A stretch of 27,651 nucleotides of DNA from an uncultured Phycisphaerales bacterium (lineage in GTDB: Bacteria; Planctomycetota; Phycisphaerae; Sedimentisphaerales; Anaerobacaceae). The stretch is from the NCBI GenBank assembly GCA_937927975.1, contig CALEZT010000024.1, positions 1-27,651 on the forward strand. Reading direction: 5' to 3'. The notes below the pieces were generated by a model. It was not told where the DNA came from, searched no databases, and was given only the letters and a program-made list of their open reading frames with translations. Below, piece by piece: positions 16,496 to 22,965 of the stretch (position 1 is the first letter of the stretch; each line of letters opens with the position of its first letter). A program made the position numbers and the translations under genes.

Positions 16496-18613
16496 TCAGT
16501 TCCCCTCGACCGCCAGCGGCCCGGCGTTCGCCCCAAGCGGCGTGGGGACCGACGACACCTGCATGACGCCGGTTCCGTCCGGATAACGGGCGCAGGACTG
16601 GTCGCCCGCGAGACGGCCGATCGTGACCGAATCCAGGAGAATATGCCCGTTCTCGATGGTGTCGAACAGCCAGATCGTCTCTCCCTGAGCTGAAAGCTTG
16701 AAGTTGGCGTGCAGGCCGGGCTCATCCTGGCCGTCCTCGTCCGCCCAGATCAGCAGGTACTGCCCCGGCTCCAGAACCCTCCCTTCGGGAAACCGCCACT
16801 TGAGCGGTTTGTCCGGACTGTCGCTCAGGTACATCCCAGCCAGGTTGATCGCCTGATCGCTGATGTTCTTCAGTTCAATCCAGTCGTCGTACTCGCCCTG
16901 GGGATCGGCGACCACAGCCACGTTCTTGCTCATGACCTCGTTGATGACGATTCCGGAATAGGCCGCGTGCGGATACGTCACAAGATGGCGGTATACATCG
17001 TGCTCGGCGCCCTCGGGGCTGTAGGCCACGGTGCCCGCGGAATCGGTCGCTGTCGCCTCGACGTAGTAGCGAAGCACCGTCCCGGCGGGGTAATCGCCCA
17101 ACGCCAGGGAAAAGACGCGTTCCGACGCCCCCTCGGCAGTCTGCACGCCCTGATGGATCATGGACGTGGGCGCGAAGAGCGCAAACGGCCCCGGCGCGAC
17201 GTACAACTGGACGCCTGAAACCGGAACCGCGGTGCCAAGCCGGGCGGTGACGAAGAGGCTCTGACCGGTCGGAGTCTCCGTGACTTCCTGCTCGACCGAA
17301 TTGATGACGGGGGACGCTCGATTGACCTCGCTATTGGCCAGCAGCGTCGTGCGACGGGTCTGGACGAAGTTCCTGAGGGTCGTGACGCCTGTCTGAAACG
17401 CCTGGGTGGTGTAGAGCTTCTTCGTGTCGGCCGCGACCTCCGCCTCGATCAAGGCGCGGTAGGCGTCGATCTTGGCGTTGAGCACGTCCGGCGTGAAGTG
17501 GCTGCTCAGGATCGTGCGGACATGGGCGAGATACCGCTGGCGGTACTTCGGAATCGACATGAGCCGATACATCACCGGCACCGACGAGTCGTCGGCCCGG
17601 TAGAAGATGGACCAGTTGGCCGTGCTCATCGATTCGTTGCCGTCATACTGCATCAGGTGGATGCGTCCGGTCTCGGGTTCGTAGTAGAGGCCGTAGTCGC
17701 TGCCGCGTTTGTTGACGTAGCCGTCGTCGTCTTCGAAGATGATCTCGAAGGCGCACAGCCACAAGGCGCCGTCCACGTTGAGCACGGATTCGACGTTGTC
17801 GGGCAGTTGAGCCAGAGGCGTGTTGTTCAGGACGTCGCACGTATGAATCAGGCTCGCCCAGGGGTCCGCCTGGTGAGTGCTCTTGAGCTCGTAGGCCGAC
17901 TGGTACGTCGCCACGTTGGCGCCCTGCCAGGTCAGAGCTGCAACGCCTGCGGTCACCCCGCCCTCGGCCACGCCGACGTCGCCGACGGATCGACGGATGG
18001 GCGTCACGCCGCCACCGCCCGGCGTGCCGCCACCCATGTTGCCTCCGCCTATGGCCCGCATGCCGTCGCCGCGCCATTGGGTGCCTTCGTTGCTCGGGAA
18101 CCAGTCATTGAGGAACTGAGCGTTGAGCTGCTGAATATTGGCGTAGACGCCCCAGTTTTCGCCGTTGATCACCAGTCTGACGAAGTTGGCCTTGGCGCTG
18201 GGAACCTGCCGGCGGCAGGTGTTCGAGTACAGCACCTCCCGCATGAACGTTGCGTCGCTGTTGCAGTTGAGCAGGTTCAGCGTCTTGTAGCCCATCAGGC
18301 GCTGACCGGGGAGGGTGTGGTCGATGGAAATATTGAATGATTTCTTTTGGGAGTTCTGGACCATCTGATAGGACGTGTTGCCGCGGAAGCGGACGCCCAC
18401 CCCTTCGTAGACCACGCCGTCGACGGTCAGAGTGGCCGCCAGATCGGTCTTGCTCTGATAGTTGCTCGTCAGCAGGGTGTACCAGTTCGACTGCGAGAAT
18501 CGCAGTTCCAGGACCGGCATCACGCCTTCGTCATAGAGATCCGCCCCCGAGGCCGCGCAGACCCCCCACAATGCTGCCGCTACGGACAGCACAACCAGCG
18601 CCTTCGTCGTCAT
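16496..18613 (-). CDS. Secreted CotH-family kinase with C-terminal lamin-tail domain
   Basis: 705 residues from ATG 18613, chosen because AGGAG lies 7 bases upstream and a clean signal peptide results (MTTKALVVLSVAAALWGVCA, cleavage near ASGA). The CotH domain spans roughly 30-430. It shows VGVRFRGNTSYQ followed by the KKSFNISID lysine segment, FVRLVINGENWGVYANIQQL, the acidic block FEIIFEDDDGYV and LYYEPETGRIHLMQYDGNES, where the metal-binding Asp pair is expected. A Gly-rich insert sits near residue 200. Residues ~450-540 look Ig-like, and the end (IVINEVMSKN, YDDWIELKNIS, LKWRFPEG) is a lamin-tail domain. CotH proteins are atypical secreted protein kinases, for example of spore-coat proteins. 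Here the substrate is unknown; surface proteins of this cluster are candidates. It lies upstream of the VTC operon on the same strand. Confidence 0.93.
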   Translation of the reverse strand: MTTKALVVLSVAAALWGVCAASGADLYDEGVMPVLELRFSQSNWYTLLTSNYQSKTDLAATLTVDGVVYEGVGVRFRGNTSYQMVQNSQKKSFNISIDHTLPGQRLMGYKTLNLLNCNSDATFMREVLYSNTCRRQVPSAKANFVRLVINGENWGVYANIQQLNAQFLNDWFPSNEGTQWRGDGMRAIGGGNMGGGTPGGGGVTPIRRSVGDVGVAEGGVTAGVAALTWQGANVATYQSAYELKSTHQADPWASLIHTCDVLNNTPLAQLPDNVESVLNVDGALWLCAFEIIFEDDDGYVNKRGSDYGLYYEPETGRIHLMQYDGNESMSTANWSIFYRADDSSVPVMYRLMSIPKYRQRYLAHVRTILSSHFTPDVLNAKIDAYRALIEAEVAADTKKLYTTQAFQTGVTTLRNFVQTRRTTLLANSEVNRASPVINSVEQEVTETPTGQSLFVTARLGTAVPVSGVQLYVAPGPFALFAPTSMIHQGVQTAEGASERVFSLALGDYPAGTVLRYYVEATATDSAGTVAYSPEGAEHDVYRHLVTYPHAAYSGIVINEVMSKNVAVVADPQGEYDDWIELKNISDQAINLAGMYLSDSPDKPLKWRFPEGRVLEPGQYLLIWADEDGQDEPGLHANFKLSAQGETIWLFDTIENGHILLDSVTIGRLAGDQSCARYPDGTGVMQVSSVPTPLGANAGPLAVEGN

Positions 18614-18703
18614 AATGTATCTCCTCATGGCGTTGCCGCCACTTCTCACAAATAGGTGTGCGAGACAGCCGGGCGGTTACATGAAAACCCGCGTCGCCCG
18701 AGG

Positions 18704-19234
18704 TCATTGAAAGGTATGGTGGGACAGGAACGCCCCAAGGGTTTGCACGAATCGGCGAAAGTCCGCCGCCGCCAGGGTCACGGTTCGCCATTTGCGGCTG
18801 CGGTTCCTCATGCGCCGTGCATAGTCCTCCAGCCGCAGACAGAAGAACACGTACTGGTCCGGGCCGACCGTCAGCGCCTCATGGCCGTCGAAATCGACGT
18901 CGGCCTGAATCACCCGGTATGCGAAGACCAGAATCGCCTCATGGTCGGCCCCCATCGCCTTGCTCCAGATCTGGAGGCTCTTGATATCGTCCCGCGTCAC
19001 CCAACATTCCAGACCGGCCATGCCCGCCAGGGTCGCGCCTCCGAACGTGCGGCCTTTCACCTCGACGAGGATCTTCCGCCCGGAATCGGGTCGGAGCAGA
19101 AAATCGAAGTTCTTGACCGAGCGATCAACAGGTCCGAGCCGGTGGTGCTCTTCGCAGTGAACGTACGGAATCCGGTGGTCGATCAACCAATTCTCGAACG
19201 CCCGCTCGTAGTGGTTGAAAGAGAAGTCTCGCAT
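18704..19234 (-). CDS. HYExAFE-family protein, PD-(D/E)xK-like
   Basis: 176 residues. The N-terminus carries the family-naming motif HYERAFE at 8-14. Function is not established. I note a pattern like the PD-(D/E)xK nuclease core: acidic helix residues E10/E14, then D44 in NFDFLLRPD, then E58-x-K60 in ILVEVKGRTF, a strand-turn-strand spacing typical of restriction-like folds. The rest (WVTRDDIKSLQIWSKAM, ILVFAYRVI, DQYVFFCLRLEDYARRM) is mixed alpha/beta with no membrane span. AAGGAGA abuts the ATG with only 2-3 bases of spacing. It lies 59 bases after hisS on the same strand and is probably co-transcribed from the promoter at 21029-21057. An apparent longer frame upstream is the shadow of hisS. 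Confidence 0.85.
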   Translation of the reverse strand: MRDFSFNHYERAFENWLIDHRIPYVHCEEHHRLGPVDRSVKNFDFLLRPDSGRKILVEVKGRTFGGATLAGMAGLECWVTRDDIKSLQIWSKAMGADHEAILVFAYRVIQADVDFDGHEALTVGPDQYVFFCLRLEDYARRMRNRSRKWRTVTLAAADFRRFVQTLGAFLSHHTFQ

Positions 19235-19293
19235 TCTCCTTGCACCTCGTCCTGGGACCGACGATCGACAGTCAGCGGACGCACGAGCCCTGT

Positions 19294-20586
19294 TCAGGAG
19301 TTCAGATGAGCCAGGAACTGCTCCACGTCCACGGTTTCCTGAGCGCCGCCGGCCATGTCTTTGACGACGATCTGCCGATGCTCCTTGTACTCCTGGCCTA
19401 TGATGACGCACTTGCCTGCGTTCTGCCCCGCGGCCTCTTTGAGCTGTTTCGAGAGTCCACCCTGCTTGTAGCTGAAGTTGGCCGAGCGCCCCTGGGAGCG
19501 GATCCGAGCGGCGACCTCGTACATGGCGTCCGCCAGTTGGGAATCCGCGAGGGCCACGAAGTACTCCAGGCCGCGTTTGGGAATCTGCGAGCCGAGCAGA
19601 CCCCGCTGTTCCAGGAGAATCTCCAGAACGCAATCGCCCATGCCCATGCCGGTGGCGGCGATGGGCGGACCGCCGAAGTCGCGCAACAGGTTGTCGTAGC
19701 GACCGCCGCCGCAGATGGCCCTCAGTTCGCCCGCAATGTCGTGCACCTCGAACACGATGCCGGTATAGTACGCAAGGCCTCGCACGATGCTCGGATCGAA
19801 GCCGCAGAACTCCGACACGCCCATGGCCTTGAGGACCGAAAGAACGCCCCGGAGTTCGTCGATGGCCTTGGTCAGATCCTCGGTGGGCTCGGCAATCGAC
19901 GCCACGCCTTCGACCGAGTCGAGCGCCATGAACTGGTGAATCTTCCGAGCCTGATCCTTGTCCAGCACCTGCTCTGCCAGCACCGCCGCAAAGGCCTCCG
20001 GCGGCAATTTGGCCTTCTTGTCCAGGACCGCGTAAACTGGTTCGAGCTTCTCGGCGGGGATTCCGATGCTGGTCAGGACCGCCGCCAGAAGCCTCCGGCT
20101 GGAGATCTTGGCTCGGATGTCCTTGGCGGTCAGGCCGACCGATCGGAGGTAATCGATGGTCGTGAAGACGATCTCCGCGTCCGCGTCGGCGCGGTCCTCG
20201 CCGATGATGTCCACGTTCCACTGGAAGAACTCTCGCAGCCGGCCTTTCTGCGGCCGCTCGGCCCGGCACAGGCGCGGGACCGCGAACCACTTGATCGGAC
20301 GGGGCAACGAATTGATCTGCTGGTTGACCATCCGAGCCAGCGTCGGCGTGATCTCCGGCCGAATCGCCAGGTCCCGCCCGCCGCGGTCCTGGAGCGAAAA
20401 GAGCTGCTCGACGATCTCCTGGCCGCTCTTGATCTGGTACATCTGGAGGTGCTCGAAAATCGGGCCGTCGTACTCCTCGAACCCGTTCCGCTGCGAAACC
20501 TTCTTCCACCCGTCGATGATCCAGTTGCGCCGGGCCATCTGCTCCGGATAGAAATCCCTTGTCCCTTTGACCGGGGGTATCTTCAT
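19294..20586 (-). CDS. hisS: Histidine--tRNA ligase
   Basis: 430 residues, normal HisRS length. It charges tRNA-His with histidine. Class II features are in order: KGTRDFYPEQ at the N-terminus, motif 2 (LCRAERPQKGRLREFFQWNVD, about 106-126), the HisA loop RGLAYYTGIVFE at 269-280 with the catalytic Arg, CGGGRYDNLL, and motif 3 starting GMGMGDCVLEILL near 313. The C-terminal anticodon-binding domain (from about 335) includes FSYKQGGLSKQLKEA. The ATG overlaps the stop of the upstream cysteine-cluster gene by 4 bases (ATGA), indicating translational coupling. The ORF ends 59 bases before the HYExAFE gene. Confidence 0.97.
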   Translation of the reverse strand: MKIPPVKGTRDFYPEQMARRNWIIDGWKKVSQRNGFEEYDGPIFEHLQMYQIKSGQEIVEQLFSLQDRGGRDLAIRPEITPTLARMVNQQINSLPRPIKWFAVPRLCRAERPQKGRLREFFQWNVDIIGEDRADADAEIVFTTIDYLRSVGLTAKDIRAKISSRRLLAAVLTSIGIPAEKLEPVYAVLDKKAKLPPEAFAAVLAEQVLDKDQARKIHQFMALDSVEGVASIAEPTEDLTKAIDELRGVLSVLKAMGVSEFCGFDPSIVRGLAYYTGIVFEVHDIAGELRAICGGGRYDNLLRDFGGPPIAATGMGMGDCVLEILLEQRGLLGSQIPKRGLEYFVALADSQLADAMYEVAARIRSQGRSANFSYKQGGLSKQLKEAAGQNAGKCVIIGQEYKEHRQIVVKDMAGGAQETVDVEQFLAHLNS

Positions 20587-20984
20587 GACTTGCGTCCCTT
20601 TGTCTTGCGGATCTTCTGTTTCTCCGTGGCGTTGTTGTCGAACTTCACCCGGATGTACTCCTCCATCTCCCGGTCGCTGGTGAAATGAAGCTCGTATTCA
20701 TAGTCGCCCTCGACGAAGTCGCAGTCGCCATGCTTGTACTTGCGGCAGATGGTCGGCCTGCGGTCGTAGATGAGACACTTGTGATTCTTCTCCGACAGGT
20801 GGCGGCACTTGTTCTTGACGCTCAGGTACCAGTCGCCCTTCTCGACGAAGACGGAGATGTCCTGATGGCACAGATACCATCGGATATCGTCGTAATCTTC
20901 GCGGGTTTCCGGCGTATCGAGGGGCAGCGCAAAATACCGGCAGCACATCCCCGTGCACTTTTCACATTGGCTCTTTTCGGTCAT
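20583..20984 (-). CDS. YkgJ-family cysteine-cluster protein
   Basis: 133 residues. The N-terminal CEKCTGMCC gives four Cys (7, 10, 14, 15). Others are in NKCRHL, HKCLIYDRRPTICRKY and GDCDF, the pattern of YkgJ/UPF0153 proteins thought to bind zinc or an Fe-S cluster. The C-terminal 25 residues are Lys/Arg-rich. Biochemical function is unknown. It is the first gene of an operon with hisS, sharing an ATGA overlap, and has a well-formed promoter about 45 bases upstream of its ATG. A weak AGAG tract precedes the start. Confidence 0.88.
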   Translation of the reverse strand: MTEKSQCEKCTGMCCRYFALPLDTPETREDYDDIRWYLCHQDISVFVEKGDWYLSVKNKCRHLSEKNHKCLIYDRRPTICRKYKHGDCDFVEGDYEYELHFTSDREMEEYIRVKFDNNATEKQKIRKTKGRKS

Positions 20985-21028
20985 CTTACTCTCTCAGAGG
21001 AAACTGCTGTTGCCTTGTGACAGAGCAG

Positions 21029-21057
21029 ACTATATGCCTCCGGTCCCGCTCCGTCAA
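21029..21057 (-). promoter_or_regulatory. Sigma70-like promoter of the YkgJ-hisS operon
   Basis: On the minus strand TTGACG (21052-21057) and TATAGT (21029-21034) are separated by exactly 17 bases, each 5 of 6 to consensus. Transcription would start near 21022, giving a leader of about 38 bases before the cysteine-cluster gene. Confidence 0.82.
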
Positions 21058-21205
21058 GGCAGTGGAATCGCGGCGACTCGCCCCTGGAATGCGGCTGCAC
21101 CCCTGACAACGAAGTCCGCAAGGGGATTCTTCGGAGAAAAAGACCGCCATCCCGCGAGGAGGGGACCGCACCATAAACCACTGTATAGCATAGATTAACG
21201 GCGTA

Positions 21206-21243
21206 TCCGACCCGCCACAATGCGTCGGACGGCACATTTTTTT
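21206..21243 (+). other. Hairpin plus T-run in the divergent intergenic region
   Basis: TCCGAC (21206-21211) can pair with GTCGGA (21224-21229); seven T residues follow 7 bases later (21237-21243). The T-run is too far from the stem for a good terminator, and no transcript upstream on the plus strand is known. Apart from this and the two promoters, 21058-21260 shows nothing I can support. Confidence 0.25.
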
Positions 21244-21265
21244 GCGAAAAATCGGTGAAAAGCTG

Positions 21266-21294
21266 TTGACGAGGACGCGAGGGGCGGATACCAT
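21266..21294 (+). promoter_or_regulatory. Sigma70-like promoter upstream of the CxxCH lipoprotein gene
   Basis: TTGACG (21266-21271) and TACCAT (21289-21294) are separated by 17 bases; matches are 5 of 6 and 4 of 6. Transcription would begin near 21301, only about 17 bases before a terminator-type hairpin, and 100 bases before the next start codon. Confidence 0.65.
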
Positions 21295-21300
21295 AAGGTC

Positions 21301-21372
21301 AATTGAGTTGACCACAGGCCCCCGCATAGTCTCGCTTCCTCTCCCTCATCAAAAAGCGGGGGCTTCTTTTTT
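21301..21372 (+). ncRNA. Candidate short leader RNA / attenuator or small RNA
   Basis: From the predicted start near 21301 the transcript would run about 72 bases into an intrinsic terminator. An 8-bp perfect GC stem (GCCCCCGC 21318-21325 with GCGGGGGC 21356-21363) is followed at once by TTCTTTTTT (21364-21372). The 30-base loop contains a pyrimidine tract (CTTCCTCTCCCTC, about 21335-21347) that could pair with Shine-Dalgarno sequences. No plus-strand gene lies upstream, so this terminator must serve either an independent small RNA or attenuation of the gene beginning at 21401. No known riboswitch class is recognised. Confidence 0.5.
21318..21372 (+). terminator. Intrinsic terminator within the leader of the CxxCH lipoprotein gene
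   Basis: This is a perfect 8-bp G/C stem with a 30-base loop, followed directly by a T-rich tract (8 of 9 T). It ends 28 bases before the ATG of the downstream gene, which places it inside that gene's 5' leader. Confidence 0.75.
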
Positions 21373-21400
21373 GACCTAGTGAGACGGTGTGGTGCGCAGG

Positions 21401-22942
21401 ATGACAAGACGATTCGCCGGCACGATCATCCCCCTCGTCGCGATCCCCTTTCTGCTTTTGTCGGTCCTTTCGTGCAGTCCCCGCGCGATCGAGAAATACG
21501 CCGACGCCGGCTGCGAACCGAACCTCAGTCCCGACTACCGCGGCGCCGTCATCCCGCCCAACATCGCGCCGCTGAACTTCCGCATCCTCCAGGAAGGCGT
21601 CGCCTATTTCGTCACGATCCGCTCGGAGCAGGGGCAGGCCATACCCCTGTTCAGTCGAACGGGACGGATCCGCATTCCCGCCCGTCCCTGGCGCGCCCTG
21701 CTCGAAGCCAACAAAGGCCGGGACGTTTGTTTCGACGTCTACGTGCAGGGCAACGACCGCCAGTGGCTTCGTTATCAGCCGCTGGTCAACACCATCGCAT
21801 CCGAGCCCATCGACTCGACCCTGGTGTTCCGATTCATGAAGCCCCTCTACAATTGGTGGAAGGACATCGGCATCTACCAGCGAGACCTCACCGGTTACGA
21901 CCGATCCGTCGTCCTGCAGGGCCGATCCTTTGGCGAAGGGTGCCTCAACTGCCACAGCTTCGTCGGCAACGATCCCGACACGATGACGATCGCCCTGCGC
22001 AGCGCGACCTATGGCAGCCACACCGTCCTGGCCCGCGACGGCGCCGCTGAAAAGATCGGCGCCAAATGGGGCTACACCGCCTGGCACCCCAGCGGCAAGG
22101 TCGCAGTCTACTCCATGAACAAGGTCACCCAGTTCTTCCATGCCGGCGGCCTGGAGGTTCGCGACGTGGTGGATCTCGACTCGGCCCTGCTGTGCTACCA
22201 CGTGACCGAAGGCAAGGCCAGCGTGGCGCCGGAACTGGCCGACAAGGACCAGCTCGAAACCTACCCGTCCTGGTCCCCCGACGGCAAGCACCTGTATTAT
22301 TGCAGCGCGCCGATCCTGTGGAAGGACCGCAGCGCGGTGCCTCCCGAGAACTACGACAAGGTCAGGTACGACCTGCGCCGGATCTCATACGACATCGAAA
22401 CCGACCGCTGGGGACAGTCCGAGACCGTCCTCTCGGCCGAAGAGACCGGCCAGAGCATTCTGTTGCCCCGGGTCTCGCCCGACGGACGATTCCTGCTCTT
22501 CTGCATGTGCCGCTACGGCTGTTTTCCCGTCTATCAGCCCAGCAGCGACCTGTACCTGATGGACCTTGGCACGAGGCAGTATCGCCGACTGGAGATCAAC
22601 AGCGAGTTCTCCGAGTCCTGGCACAGTTGGTCCAGCAACAGTCGATGGATCGCGTTCAGCAGCAAACGCCAGGGCGGCCTGTTCACCCGGACCTATTTCA
22701 GCTATGTCGATCATGAGGGCAGGGTGCACAAACCGTTCGTGCTGCCGCAGGAGGACCCGAGCTACTACGATTCGCTGCTGGAGACGTACAGCGTTCCGGA
22801 ACTGATCACCGGGCCGGTCCCGGTCAAGGCGTCGAGACTGGCGCGCGCATCGCGTGCCCAGCCGAGCACGTCGCCTCTGATCCCGATCACCGGCGCAAGC
22901 CCCAAGGCAGCGACGTCGGCTCCCTGGCAGGAACGCGAATAG
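21401..22942 (+). CDS. Lipoprotein with CxxCH motif and TolB/PD40-type beta-propeller repeats
   Basis: 513 residues from ATG 21401 (GTG 21389 and 21392 are alternatives). A lipoprotein-type signal ends LLLSVLSC, Cys at residue 25. A single haem c attachment motif C181-L-N-C184-H185 lies in EGCLNCHSF. From about residue 220 come beta-propeller strands of the PD40 kind: AWHPSGKVAVYS, YPSWSPDGKHLYY, PRVSPDGRFLLF and WHSWSSNSRWIAFSS. The protein is probably exported and anchored in the periplasm or on the surface. If haem is attached it may be redox-active, but with one CxxCH and a propeller a sensing or binding role is equally possible. It is followed after 23 bases by the DUF6057 gene, so the two form an operon. 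A terminated leader precedes it, suggesting attenuation. Confidence 0.85.
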   Translation: MTRRFAGTIIPLVAIPFLLLSVLSCSPRAIEKYADAGCEPNLSPDYRGAVIPPNIAPLNFRILQEGVAYFVTIRSEQGQAIPLFSRTGRIRIPARPWRALLEANKGRDVCFDVYVQGNDRQWLRYQPLVNTIASEPIDSTLVFRFMKPLYNWWKDIGIYQRDLTGYDRSVVLQGRSFGEGCLNCHSFVGNDPDTMTIALRSATYGSHTVLARDGAAEKIGAKWGYTAWHPSGKVAVYSMNKVTQFFHAGGLEVRDVVDLDSALLCYHVTEGKASVAPELADKDQLETYPSWSPDGKHLYYCSAPILWKDRSAVPPENYDKVRYDLRRISYDIETDRWGQSETVLSAEETGQSILLPRVSPDGRFLLFCMCRYGCFPVYQPSSDLYLMDLGTRQYRRLEINSEFSESWHSWSSNSRWIAFSSKRQGGLFTRTYFSYVDHEGRVHKPFVLPQEDPSYYDSLLETYSVPELITGPVPVKASRLARASRAQPSTSPLIPITGASPKAATSAPWQERE

Positions 22943-22965
22943 GATCTCAGTAGCAGGAACCAGCG

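Noticed and set aside
18704..20509. Apparent 601-codon protein including the HYExAFE sequence
   Set aside because: The N-terminal ~425 codons are a shadow of hisS in another frame; the genuine gene starts at ATG 19234 with AAGGAGA upstream.
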